NCBI RefSeq assembly: GCF_002428305.1
Contig: NZ_DIVJ01000034.1
Coordinates: 1 to 59,290, forward strand
Direction of reading: 5' to 3'
Length of the DNA: 59,290 bases
From: Flavobacterium sp. UBA6135
GTDB lineage: Bacteria; Bacteroidota; Bacteroidia; Flavobacteriales; Flavobacteriaceae
In this document: piece after piece, positions 42,973-52,464 of the stretch
Position numbering within the stretch: position 1 is the first letter of the stretch
Layout: each line of letters begins with the position of its first letter
Notes under the pieces: model-generated
Databases searched by the model: none
What the model was told of the DNA's origin: nothing
The model's input: only the letters and a program-made list of their open reading frames with translations
Program-made: the position numbers and the translations under genes

Positions 42973-44634
42973 TTACCAAAAGAAGGCATACAAGAACACC
43001 AAAACAATCATAATTGCAAAAGCACTAATGTTAAATACCGCGTTAGTTTTGAACGTTTCTCTTTGCAATTCAAATCCTTTTGCATCATCAGCCCCTTTGT
43101 TTTGCTTCCAACTTAATACAGCGATGATGGCCATAGTGATTAAAGTGGTATAACCCATTTGGTCTAAGAAAGGGACACTAGGGAAAACAGTTTCTAAACC
43201 GGTACCTTCAGCCCAACCTTTCGGTCCCACTTTAAAAAACATCGCAATAGGTATGGATACTAATGCTCCCCAAATGGCGGCTTTGTTTGTGGTTTTTTTC
43301 CAAAACAAACCTAATAAGAAAATAGCTAAAATACCCGGACTTACAACCCCCGTATATTCCTGAATGAATTGAAATGCTTGGTTAATACCACCCAAAAGAG
43401 GTGCTATAATTGCTCCAATAGTAAGTGCAACGGCAGAAGTCATTCTTCCCACTCTAACCGTAGCTTTATCATCAGCGTTTTTGTTGATGTATTGTTTGTA
43501 GATATCCATTGTAAAAATAGTAGAAGTAGAATTCAACATCGATGCTAAAGAAGAAACAATCGCCGCTGTTAACGCTACAAATGCTAATCCTTTTAAACCA
43601 GTTGGTAAAAATTGAATTAACCACGGATAGGCTTTGTCTGCGGCACCATTACTTGGTATGTTGATTAAGCCTTCTGCTCCCAAACGGGCTAACATTTCAG
43701 GATCATTTACAATCACAAAAGCTGCAATTCCCGGAATTACTACGATGAACGGGATTAATAATTTCAAGAAAGCCGCCAGTAGAATTCCTTTTTGAGCTTC
43801 TTTCAATGATTTGGCAGCCAATGCTCGTTGAATGATGTATTGATTGAATCCCCAATAATATAAATTGGCCACCCATAATCCACCAATTAAAACGCCTATA
43901 CCCGGTAAATTCAAATACTCCGGATTGGATTCGTCTAATATCATAGAGAATTTTGTGGGAGCTTTGTCATAAATAATGCCCAATCCCTCCACCATTCCTT
44001 CTCCACCTGAAACAGTGTTTAATGCCAAATAGGTTGTGGCTAATCCACCAAAAACCAAGAATACCACCTGAATAGAATCCGTCCAAGCAATAGACGCTAA
44101 TCCACCATAAATGGAGTAGGCTGCTGCAAAAAGAGATAAACCGATAATGGCCCACATCATATCAACCCCCATAATAGTGTTCATGGCTAAGGCTCCTAAA
44201 TATAACACCGAAGTAATGTTTACAAACACATATAAGGCAACCCAAAACACCGCCAAAATCGTTTTTAAATTGGTAGAAAATCTTTTTTCAACGAATTCCG
44301 GAATGGTATAAATTCCTTTTTCAATAAAAATCGGAAGAAAGTATTTTCCAACAATGATTAGCGTAATGGCTGCCATCCACTCATAAGAAGAAATCGCTAA
44401 ACCAACGGCAAATCCGGAACCCGACATGCCAATAAATTGTTCGGCAGAAATATTTGCAGCAATCAAGGAAGTTCCAATAGCCCACCAAGGCAATGATTTG
44501 CTGGCTAAAAAGTAATCTTCAGCATTTTTTTGATGTCCTTTTTTGGTTCGCGACATGTATAAGCCAACGCCTAAAATCATCAACGCGTAAGCCACAAAAA
44601 TTACATAATCCAGCGTTTCAAAACTTGTGTTCAT
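42973..44634 (-). CDS. Sodium:sugar symporter (SSS family, galactose/glucose type)
   Basis: 553 residues with about 14 transmembrane helices and the SSS family pattern (start DYVIFVAYALMILGVGLYMSR, NISAEQFIGMSGSGFA, GLASIAWTDSIQ). Of SGLT type. It lies 16 bases downstream of galT in a seven-gene leftward operon for galactan and galactose use, so its substrate is probably galactose or a galacto-oligosaccharide. Confidence 0.9.
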   Translation of the reverse strand: MNTSFETLDYVIFVAYALMILGVGLYMSRTKKGHQKNAEDYFLASKSLPWWAIGTSLIAANISAEQFIGMSGSGFAVGLAISSYEWMAAITLIIVGKYFLPIFIEKGIYTIPEFVEKRFSTNLKTILAVFWVALYVFVNITSVLYLGALAMNTIMGVDMMWAIIGLSLFAAAYSIYGGLASIAWTDSIQVVFLVFGGLATTYLALNTVSGGEGMVEGLGIIYDKAPTKFSMILDESNPEYLNLPGIGVLIGGLWVANLYYWGFNQYIIQRALAAKSLKEAQKGILLAAFLKLLIPFIVVIPGIAAFVIVNDPEMLARLGAEGLINIPSNGAADKAYPWLIQFLPTGLKGLAFVALTAAIVSSLASMLNSTSTIFTMDIYKQYINKNADDKATVRVGRMTSAVALTIGAIIAPLLGGINQAFQFIQEYTGVVSPGILAIFLLGLFWKKTTNKAAIWGALVSIPIAMFFKVGPKGWAEGTGLETVFPSVPFLDQMGYTTLITMAIIAVLSWKQNKGADDAKGFELQRETFKTNAVFNISAFAIMIVLVFLYAFFW

Positions 44635-44650
44635 TTGGAAATAAGTTTGG

Positions 44651-45703
44651 TTAGTTTTTTAATTTATAATGCAAGGTAGGCAAGTCTCTCAAAATGGCTG
44701 CACTTTTTTCAGGCGAACTATCACGTTGGGCTTCTCCCATCATTTCATAACCTACCATGAATTTTTTTACGGTCGCACTTCGCAATAAAGGCGGATAAAA
44801 ATGCATATGAAAATGCCATTCAGGATGAGCGGTTCTATCCGTTGGAGCTTGATGGATTCCGGACGAGTAGGGGAATGAGGTTTCAAAAAGATTATCATAT
44901 TTAACCGTGATTCCTTTTAAAATTTCGGCAAATGCTGTCGTTTCTTCTTTCGTCATGGCGATAATGGTACCAAAATGTCTTTTGCTGATAATCATGGTTT
45001 CATACGGCCATGTTGCCCAAAAAGGGACAACTACCGCAAAATGTTCGTTTTCCAAAACGACACGTTCTTTGTTTTCTAATTCGGCATCCAAATAGTCTTT
45101 TAATAAACTTCTTTTATTGTTGGAATAATATTTTTCAAGGCTTTTTTGTGTTTTCTCCACTTGCGTAGGTAACGACGATTGTGCCCAAATTTGTCCGTGT
45201 GGATGTGGATTACTGCAACCCATCACAGCTCCTTTGTTTTCAAAAATTTGAACGTGGTTGATAAAATCTTTGCTGCCCAATTCAATGTATTGTTCCTTCC
45301 ATGTTTGAACTACTTTTTCAATGTCTGAAACCTCCATTTCAGGAATTGTTAGGTTATGCTTTGGCGAAAAACACACTACTTTATTAATGCCGCGTTCCGG
45401 TTTTAATTGAAACATCGGATTTAAAGTAGGTTCATGCACTACTTCTTCTTCTAATAAAGCGGCAAAATCATTCTCAAACACAAAACAATCGGTATAGTTG
45501 GGATTTTTAATTCCATTGGAACGTTCGTTGCCGGGACACAAATAACAATTGGCATCATATTCGGGTAATGCCTCCGAATTATTTTTTTCATTTTGCCCTT
45601 GCCATGGTCTTTTGGTGCGATGTGGCGAAACCAAAACCCATTCGTCTATTAATGGATTATAGCGACGATGTGGGTGTTCGTTGGGGTTGAATGTTTGCAT
45701 CAT
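44651..45703 (-). CDS. galT: Galactose-1-phosphate uridylyltransferase
   Basis: 350 residues of the HIT-superfamily GalT. The zinc site begins with CYLCPGNERSNG (about 47-58). The catalytic HPH is in NPHPHGQIWAQS (about 160-171) and a C-terminal HxHxxPP region is present (WHFHMHFYPP). Converts galactose-1-phosphate and UDP-glucose to UDP-galactose and glucose-1-phosphate (Leloir pathway). It abuts galK with no gap. Confidence 0.95.
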   Translation of the reverse strand: MMQTFNPNEHPHRRYNPLIDEWVLVSPHRTKRPWQGQNEKNNSEALPEYDANCYLCPGNERSNGIKNPNYTDCFVFENDFAALLEEEVVHEPTLNPMFQLKPERGINKVVCFSPKHNLTIPEMEVSDIEKVVQTWKEQYIELGSKDFINHVQIFENKGAVMGCSNPHPHGQIWAQSSLPTQVEKTQKSLEKYYSNNKRSLLKDYLDAELENKERVVLENEHFAVVVPFWATWPYETMIISKRHFGTIIAMTKEETTAFAEILKGITVKYDNLFETSFPYSSGIHQAPTDRTAHPEWHFHMHFYPPLLRSATVKKFMVGYEMMGEAQRDSSPEKSAAILRDLPTLHYKLKN

Positions 45704-46867
45704 TTATACTTTTGTTGTTCCTTTTGAAATTTTGATTTTATAGGCGGATAGTTCAATACCAAAAGCATTTCTATACGTTTCGGATACTTTAGCTATTAGC
45801 TCATTTTCGGTTCCTTTTTCTACCAGATTAATGGAGCAACCACCAAAACCACCACCCATCATTCGGGCTCCTAAAACTGATTTTTCAGAGCGAACAGCGT
45901 TCACTAAAAAATCAATTTCAGTACAACTTACTTCATAGTCTTGTGATAAACCTTCATGGGTTTCATACATCAATTGTCCTAGTTTTTCAAAATCATTTTT
46001 GTCTAATGTTGCCACGGCTTCATTTACTCTTCGGATTTCATTGATTACAAAATGACATCGTTTAAAAAGCAATTCGCCCAATTCATTTTTTAAAGTTGCT
46101 AATTGACTTTCGGTGCAATCTCTAAAGCTTTTCACTTGCGGAAAATGACTTTTGATGATGGACAAACCTTGCTCCACTTCATTTCTACGGTCATTGTATC
46201 CGGAAGTTAAATGGGTGTGTTTCACATTACTATCCAGTAAAAGTAATGCATATTTTTTAAAATTGGCGTTGTGGTATTCATATTCAAGCGAGGTGCAATC
46301 TAATTTTATTGCTTTGTTTTTCTTTCCAAATACACTCGCAAATTGGTCCATGATGCCACATTTTACGCCTACAAAAGTGTGTTCAGATTTTTGGCCGATT
46401 AAAGCAATTTCTTCTTTGCTTAAGCCTAAATCAAACAACTTGTTCATTGCATAGCCAAATCCACATTCTAACGCCGCTGAAGAAGACAAACCGGCTCCCA
46501 TTGGAATGGTGCTGCTGAAAACCATGTCAAACCCTTTTTCAGGAAACCCTTTTAATTTTAATTGGTGTAAAACTCCTAAAATATAATTCACCCACATTTT
46601 GTCAACGGGCACTAATGCATCATTGCTATGAAATTTATAAGCGTCATTTAAATCTTTTGCCACAAGGGTACAATCGCCAGTATCGTTTGTTGAAACGGCA
46701 AAGCAAATGTATTTGTTGATGGCTGCCGGGAGTACAAATCCGTCGTTGTAATCTACGTGTTCACCAATAATGTTGATACGTCCCGGAGATAAAAAAACAG
46801 CTTCGGGTTTGTTGTGGAACTGCTTTTCAAAATGTTTAGTTGTTTCTTTGATTAACTTCTTTTTCAT
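45704..46867 (-). CDS. galK: Galactokinase
   Basis: 387-residue GHMP kinase. Substrate motif GRINIIGEHVDYNDG (about 29-43), ATP-binding PMGAGLSSSAALE (about 122-134) and C-terminal MMGGGFGGCSINL (about 337-349). Phosphorylates galactose at C1. Overlaps the beta-galactosidase gene by 4 bases, so the two are translationally coupled within the galactan operon. Confidence 0.95.
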   Translation of the reverse strand: MKKKLIKETTKHFEKQFHNKPEAVFLSPGRINIIGEHVDYNDGFVLPAAINKYICFAVSTNDTGDCTLVAKDLNDAYKFHSNDALVPVDKMWVNYILGVLHQLKLKGFPEKGFDMVFSSTIPMGAGLSSSAALECGFGYAMNKLFDLGLSKEEIALIGQKSEHTFVGVKCGIMDQFASVFGKKNKAIKLDCTSLEYEYHNANFKKYALLLLDSNVKHTHLTSGYNDRRNEVEQGLSIIKSHFPQVKSFRDCTESQLATLKNELGELLFKRCHFVINEIRRVNEAVATLDKNDFEKLGQLMYETHEGLSQDYEVSCTEIDFLVNAVRSEKSVLGARMMGGGFGGCSINLVEKGTENELIAKVSETYRNAFGIELSAYKIKISKGTTKV

Positions 46868-49191
46868 GGCTTTAATTCAAGTGTTGCTTCTTTCAGTCCT
46901 TTGGCTTTGGCTTTGATTTTAATTGCTTTTTTAAAAGTAGTTGTTCGCACTAAAATTGTAGCCATACCGGCTTCTGCCGGAAATGGATTTTGACCAACTA
47001 ATTCAACATCTGTACCTTCAATACTAAATGTAATCTCGGTTGTTGCATCCGAAACCAAATTTCTATTTGCATCAGTTATTGTAGCATACACAAAAACAAC
47101 ATCGGGAAAATCAGGATTTATTTTTACTGTTGATTCATCATAGCTTACAACTATTTTTGAAGGTTCATTGGCTGATTTTACACTATGTTCCGCTACTTTT
47201 TTTCCATTTATAAATCCTTCAGCTCGTAGTGTTCCTTTTTCAAATTTTGGAATAGAAAAAACAAATGGCGGATGGGGTAATTCATTGGAAAAAGGAGAAA
47301 TTGTTGGTTTTTTTCGGCTGATTAAAACGTCATTCACATAAAATGCGACTTCCTCACAATTGCTGAAAACAGTCACGTCCAAAGGCGATTTTTCATTCCA
47401 ATAGGAAGCAATATGAATCACGGGACCCGAAACTAATTTTTGGTTCAACTTCACTTTTGGTGAACGCTGACTTTGGTAAAAATAATGAGCAAATTTCGGG
47501 ATACGGAAAATATCGCTGATGCCGGAACTTTCGATATCATCGGCATATCCGCGATTGTAATCAAACATCAACCAATTGGCTTGACCAATAGTGTGTTTTC
47601 CTTTCAAATTTGAATTGAATGCTTCTTGATAATTAAATGCTTGTTGCAGCAATCGTTTTTCGCCGTAAGCACGCAATTGTCTGCTGGAGCGTTCTTCTTC
47701 TTTTAAATTGGAATAAGAAGTTTGATTAAAACCGGCGTTTTGAGCGTAATATTCCCAATCGCCATATTCAGCGATGAAGATTTTTCGGTTTTCTTTTTCG
47801 TAGTTGTTCCAATACTCCGGTGCTTTTCCGTGTTGACGAGCGGGAATATAAAGGTCGTAATTCGGATTATCAATCCAACCGGCGGTATATATGTTGGCAT
47901 AAGGCAATTCACCCCGTAAGATTTCATTCGCCTTTTTCATGTAGGGTTCCTTCATGTCGCTTTCGTTTAAAGAAACTTCCCAAAAAACGACACTAGGATG
48001 ATTTCGGTCTCTTCGGGCTAAATCCCGAATTTCCTGATAGGAGTTTTCTATAAATTTTTCGTCACCCGTAAATTGCCAACCTGAAATACAATTCATCACT
48101 AAAAGTCCCAATTCATCACAAGCTTTCATGAAAGATTCGGTTTGCGGATAATGAGACAATCGCACAAAATCAAAACCTGCATTTTTAATTTTCACTGCAT
48201 CGCGGTAATTGGCTTCGTCGGAAAGTGCATAGCCAATGTATGGATATTCCTGATGGCGATTGGTTCCGTTGATGAATACTTTTTCATCATTCAAATAAAA
48301 GCCATCAGCTTTGAGCTCTGCTTTTCTGATTCCGGTTTGAATAGTTTGAGAATCAATGGTTTTTGAATCAGCAATCAAATGTACTTCTACTTCGTATAAA
48401 TTCGGGTTTTCAATTCCCCATAATTTTGGATTTAAAATTTCAACACTTTGCGAAAGTGATGCATTCGAATTGGGCTCCATCGTGACTTCATTGGTTGTAA
48501 AAGAAATCGCTTCTGAACCATTTTTAAATGTGATGGATGCTTTTACTTTTTTCGATTGATTAGCTTCATTCTTTACATGAATTTTTACACTACCGCTCGC
48601 TTTTTCTTTAGCAATAGTGTTGAAATTCACTAAAATTCCGCCACTATTTACTTTATTAGCATGAACGGCATCTGTGATATACGTTTTGTTTGTTTGGATT
48701 AAATAGACATTGCGATAAATACCGCCGTAATAATTAAAATCTAATGTTTTTAATGTTTTCCCCGGAGGAATTTGTGGATTGTCCTGATTGTTTACTTTTA
48801 CAATAATCGTGTTGTCATGTGGTAAAACGATGTCAGTTATGTCAACGGTAAACGGCAAATAACCCCCTTGATGGTGTGTCATTAATTCGCCATTCACCCA
48901 AACCCAAGCTTCGTGCATGACACCTTCAAAGTAGAGAAAAACTTTGTCATCCGTTTTTGGGTGGTCAAACTTTTTCTGATACCAACAATCGCCTTGCCAT
49001 TGATTGTTGACAATCAAAGGTTCCAGATGAGCCGTGTGTGGAAGTTGTACTTTTTCCCAATTGAGAGCAGTGGAGTCTTTCATAAAAGTCCAATCGGAGC
49101 CAAAATTAACTTTAGTGCGGTTGGAAGTAGTTTCTTTTCCACAAGAAATAAAAAGCAGCGAGGTTAAGAAGAGTAAAATTGAGTGTTTCAT
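46864..49191 (-). CDS. GH2-family beta-galactosidase lipoprotein
   Basis: 775 residues. Lipoprotein signal with lipobox LFISC (about 14-18), sugar-binding domain (about 25-175), immunoglobulin-like domain (about 175-285) and a TIM-barrel catalytic domain with acid/base Glu in WEVSLNESD and nucleophile Glu in FIAEYGDW. A C-terminal beta-sandwich holds the rest. In context it probably removes galactose from galacto-oligosaccharides released by the GH53 enzymes, in the periplasm or at the surface. Confidence 0.9.
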   Translation of the reverse strand: MKHSILLFLTSLLFISCGKETTSNRTKVNFGSDWTFMKDSTALNWEKVQLPHTAHLEPLIVNNQWQGDCWYQKKFDHPKTDDKVFLYFEGVMHEAWVWVNGELMTHHQGGYLPFTVDITDIVLPHDNTIIVKVNNQDNPQIPPGKTLKTLDFNYYGGIYRNVYLIQTNKTYITDAVHANKVNSGGILVNFNTIAKEKASGSVKIHVKNEANQSKKVKASITFKNGSEAISFTTNEVTMEPNSNASLSQSVEILNPKLWGIENPNLYEVEVHLIADSKTIDSQTIQTGIRKAELKADGFYLNDEKVFINGTNRHQEYPYIGYALSDEANYRDAVKIKNAGFDFVRLSHYPQTESFMKACDELGLLVMNCISGWQFTGDEKFIENSYQEIRDLARRDRNHPSVVFWEVSLNESDMKEPYMKKANEILRGELPYANIYTAGWIDNPNYDLYIPARQHGKAPEYWNNYEKENRKIFIAEYGDWEYYAQNAGFNQTSYSNLKEEERSSRQLRAYGEKRLLQQAFNYQEAFNSNLKGKHTIGQANWLMFDYNRGYADDIESSGISDIFRIPKFAHYFYQSQRSPKVKLNQKLVSGPVIHIASYWNEKSPLDVTVFSNCEEVAFYVNDVLISRKKPTISPFSNELPHPPFVFSIPKFEKGTLRAEGFINGKKVAEHSVKSANEPSKIVVSYDESTVKINPDFPDVVFVYATITDANRNLVSDATTEITFSIEGTDVELVGQNPFPAEAGMATILVRTTTFKKAIKIKAKAKGLKEATLELKP

Positions 49192-49209
49192 TGTAAATTT
49201 TTAAGCAAA

Positions 49210-50220
49210 TTAATCTTTAAAAGCATCCAAAGCCGGTGAGGGTTGTCCGTTTTCCAGCCAAGCACTTAAACTGTAACCACTCCAGCTTTTTTCACCTTGG
49301 GGTTCCCAGTATAAAACACCTAAACCTTTGTTGTTAGGAACATTCTTGACTGCTTTGATGGTGGCTTCTAAAAGTTCTTTGGTGTTTTCAACTTTGTCGT
49401 ATTCGCCTCCCACTTCCACCACCATCACTTCGGTGTTGTAACGAGTTACTAAATCATTCAAGTTGAATTCTAAATTGGCAATAGTTTCTGTGTAATCTTT
49501 TTTCACCCAAAACGGATAATAGGAAAGTCCGATGACATCATATTTTACATTTTGAGCTTTGGCATTGTCAAAGAAAGTTCTGAATTTCTCGATGTTATCA
49601 CCTTCGTCTAAATGGACGATTACTTTTATAGACTTATCAACGGCTTTTACAGCATCGTAGCCTTTGTTTAATAGAATTCCCAATTGGTTCCAATTGTCGG
49701 TGCTTCCTTCGGGCCAAAGCATGCCGCCGGGAATTTCGTTACCCACTTGTACCCATTCGGTTTTTACTTTGGCTTTTTTTAAAGCCGTCATTACATCAAA
49801 GGTGTGGTTGTAGACTTCCTGAGCTAGCTTTTCAAACGGAAGGTCTTTCCAAGCGGCGGGTTTGTTTTGTTTTCCGGGATCGGCCCATGAATCACTGTAA
49901 TGAAAATTAATCATGATGCGAAAACCCATTTTTTGAGCCCGTTGAGCTAGAGCAACCGTTTCCTCTTTGCTGCAATGGCCACTTCTCGGGTCATCAGACG
50001 GATTGACAAACACCCGCAAACGAACCGTGTTCATGCCTCGGTCTTTCAATAATTGCAAGCCATCTTTTTTGGATCCGTCGGTATCGTAAAACTGATAACC
50101 AGTTGCTTCCATTTGTGGTAACCAAGTGATATCGGCACCTTTTGAAAATTCAACATTGTTTTGAGCAAAAGAGAGTTGCATGGTTACAACCAACAGGAGT
50201 ACTTGAATTTTTTTCATCAT
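49210..50220 (-). CDS. GH53 endo-beta-1,4-galactanase, secreted
   Basis: 336 residues, cleavable signal peptide (LSFAQ, about 16-20), GH53 barrel with acid/base Glu in QVGNEIPGGMLWPEG and nucleophile Glu in VMVVEVGGEYD. Cuts the beta-1,4-galactan side chains of pectin (arabinogalactan type I). Paralogue of the next gene, which encodes a lipoprotein form; the two genes meet at 50220. Confidence 0.92.
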   Translation of the reverse strand: MMKKIQVLLLVVTMQLSFAQNNVEFSKGADITWLPQMEATGYQFYDTDGSKKDGLQLLKDRGMNTVRLRVFVNPSDDPRSGHCSKEETVALAQRAQKMGFRIMINFHYSDSWADPGKQNKPAAWKDLPFEKLAQEVYNHTFDVMTALKKAKVKTEWVQVGNEIPGGMLWPEGSTDNWNQLGILLNKGYDAVKAVDKSIKVIVHLDEGDNIEKFRTFFDNAKAQNVKYDVIGLSYYPFWVKKDYTETIANLEFNLNDLVTRYNTEVMVVEVGGEYDKVENTKELLEATIKAVKNVPNNKGLGVLYWEPQGEKSWSGYSLSAWLENGQPSPALDAFKD

Positions 50221-51302
50221 TATTCTTTATTAAATACCTGAATTGCAGGTAAGGCGTTGTTTTCAAAATTCCAAAGAGCTTGATTCTCCCAAGACGAACC
50301 ATTGGTGGCTTGGCTTCCTCTGAAAGAAATCCACTCGGTTCCCCAATAGGCAAAACCTAATCCGTGGGGACTCTGTTTTAAACGGTTTTTAATTTCAAGT
50401 AAAAAGTTTTTTTGTCCTTCGGGGGTGGCAGGATAAGCCGGAATCAATTGGTCTTCTAAGCCAACGATGTTGTTTGTCCAGTCGTTCCATTGCAAGGTGA
50501 ACGGATAGGCTGTTTCAGCCAAAAGCACTTTTTTATTGTGGGTTTGTCCCAATGTATTCATGGTTGAAGAAAGTGTTTCTAAATTTTTTCCATGCCAAAT
50601 GGGATAATAAGATAAACCGATGTAGTCATAATCAACTGTAGTCATTTTGTTGAAAAACCAATCGGAAGCATTTAATCCGGCAAAATGGATCATAATTTTT
50701 GTTTGCGGACGAACCGAGCGAACGGTGGCACTTGCCGTTTGAAGTAATTGAATACATTGGGCTTCATTGTTAATCAAATGGCCATCAGGGAAAAGTAATC
50801 CCACATTAATTTCATTGCCAATTTGGATGATGTCCGGTTGGATTTCATTCAGAAGTGATGTGGTATAGGTGGCTACTGCCGCTTTTAATTCTGTAAAATT
50901 TAACCCTTGCCACTCGGCAGGTTTTGCTTGATGACCCGGATCGGCCCAAGTATCGGAATAATGAACCGTAAGCCAAACTTTCATACCTGCTTGTTTCGCA
51001 CGTTGGGAAAGAATTTTTGCTTCCACCAAACTAGAATGAATAGAAGATGGATTTTTCCAAACACGAATACGAACCGTGTTGCAACCCGCATTTTTTAATG
51101 TGGTTAAAACGGCTTCGTTTTGTCCGTTATTTTTATAAACAGCTCCTGCACTTTCCGCTTCGGGTAGAAATGAAAGATCAGCAGCTCTGATAAAATTATC
51201 TTCAACGACCGGTATTTCTTCTTCGGGAGTTTTTTCATCACTTGAACAATGGATGAAAAGCAATAAGATTGGGAGGCACACTAATGTGATTAACTTTTTC
51301 AT
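50220..51302 (-). CDS. GH53 endo-beta-1,4-galactanase lipoprotein
   Basis: 360 residues. Lipobox LFIHC (about 15-19) followed by SSDEKTPEEE, acidic residues like the lipoprotein export signal that sends flavobacterial lipoproteins to the cell surface. GH53 barrel with acid/base Glu in QIGNEINVGLLFPDG and nucleophile Glu in VLLAETAYPF. Probably the surface enzyme that first attacks galactan, with the soluble paralogue finishing in the periplasm; division of labour inferred. Confidence 0.92.
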   Translation of the reverse strand: MKKLITLVCLPILLLFIHCSSDEKTPEEEIPVVEDNFIRAADLSFLPEAESAGAVYKNNGQNEAVLTTLKNAGCNTVRIRVWKNPSSIHSSLVEAKILSQRAKQAGMKVWLTVHYSDTWADPGHQAKPAEWQGLNFTELKAAVATYTTSLLNEIQPDIIQIGNEINVGLLFPDGHLINNEAQCIQLLQTASATVRSVRPQTKIMIHFAGLNASDWFFNKMTTVDYDYIGLSYYPIWHGKNLETLSSTMNTLGQTHNKKVLLAETAYPFTLQWNDWTNNIVGLEDQLIPAYPATPEGQKNFLLEIKNRLKQSPHGLGFAYWGTEWISFRGSQATNGSSWENQALWNFENNALPAIQVFNKE

Positions 51303-51307
51303 AGTTC

Positions 51308-52363
51308 TTATTTTATTGTTTCAAAAGCAAAAATAGTTTGGTGGTGATACCGTTCTCCTTTTTTTAAAACAGCAGAAGGAAAATGAGCATGATTTGGTGC
51401 ATCAGGGAAATTTTGTGTTTCAAAACAGATGCCGCTTTTTGTATGATAGGCGGCGTTTTCTTTTCCCTTAATCATTCCAAAACAATTACCGCCCACATAA
51501 ATATGTACTGCCGGTTGGTTGGTTGCCACTTTCATATTAATTTTAGTTTTGTCACTGAATAGTGAAGCAGCAATTTTTGCCTTTTGATCAATAACGAATG
51601 TGGTATCAATTGAAGTAGGACATTTTTTTTGTTCTGTGAAATCAAAAGGACAGTTTGCAGTATGTAAAAGATTTCCGGTTGGAATATTGAGTGTGTCAGT
51701 TTCAAGAACTTTAGCCGCATTCACAAGCAAAGATTGCTTTTCGATACTATTTTGATGCCCTTCTAAATTGAAATAACTGTGTTGTGTTACATTTAAAATG
51801 GTATCCTCGGTTGCATGAGCATGGTATTCTACCACTACCTGATTGTTTTCCGTCAATAGGTACGTAACTTCAACCGTCAAAATTCCAGGATAATTTTCTT
51901 CTTCGTTTTTACTTATATATTGTAAAGTAATAGATGGAGATTCGCCTTCACTTCTATTTTTTAAACTCCAAAATTGTTTACTTAAGCCGTCATTTCCACC
52001 ATGAAGGTGATGCTTACCATGATTTTTATGTAATTGAATTGTTTTTCCGTTTAAAATAAAAGAGCCTTCATTTATTCTTCCGGCATACCTGCCCACTACA
52101 GCTCCAAAATAAGGGGCGTTTGGCAAATTGAACGAGTCTACATAAGCTTGTAAAGTATCAAAGCCTAAAACTACATCGATTTTTTCTTGATTTGCATTAG
52201 GTGCTTTTATAGATGTAATGGTTGCTCCATAATTGATTACAGCCAATTCCATCCCGTTTTTATTGGTCAAAGTATAACAAAAAACTTCTTTTCCGTCAGG
52301 AAGCAAACCGAAGGATTTCGTGTTTATAGGGGAGGCAAATTGTGAATAATTATTTTTTTGCAT
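51308..52363 (-). CDS. galM: Aldose 1-epimerase (galactose mutarotase)
   Basis: 351 residues matching GalM: VINYGATITSIKAPN (about 41-55), GAVVGRYAGRINEGSF, HGKHHLHGGNDG with catalytic His region, TQHSYFNLEGH with the second catalytic His. Converts beta-D-galactose to the alpha form needed by galactokinase. First gene of the leftward galactan operon; the promoter region is shared with the divergent GntR-family regulator. Confidence 0.95.
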   Translation of the reverse strand: MQKNNYSQFASPINTKSFGLLPDGKEVFCYTLTNKNGMELAVINYGATITSIKAPNANQEKIDVVLGFDTLQAYVDSFNLPNAPYFGAVVGRYAGRINEGSFILNGKTIQLHKNHGKHHLHGGNDGLSKQFWSLKNRSEGESPSITLQYISKNEEENYPGILTVEVTYLLTENNQVVVEYHAHATEDTILNVTQHSYFNLEGHQNSIEKQSLLVNAAKVLETDTLNIPTGNLLHTANCPFDFTEQKKCPTSIDTTFVIDQKAKIAASLFSDKTKINMKVATNQPAVHIYVGGNCFGMIKGKENAAYHTKSGICFETQNFPDAPNHAHFPSAVLKKGERYHHQTIFAFETIK

Positions 52364-52385
52364 GCTATTTTTATAGATATGCTAA

Positions 52386-52452
52386 CAAAATTAGAAAAGT
52401 TTTGTTGTTTATCATACCAGTACCTACCAGTTTTTGTAACTTGCCCACCAGT
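52386..52452. promoter_or_regulatory. Galactan operon promoter and triple ACCAGT operator
   Basis: Leftward -7 box (TAATTTTG on the minus strand, 52386-52393). ACCAGT occurs at 52416, 52426 and 52447, spaced 10 and 21 bases, that is one and two helical turns, between galM and the divergent regulator start at 52465. Likely binding site of the GntR-family regulator. Confidence 0.55.
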
Positions 52453-52464
52453 TAATTACTTTTT

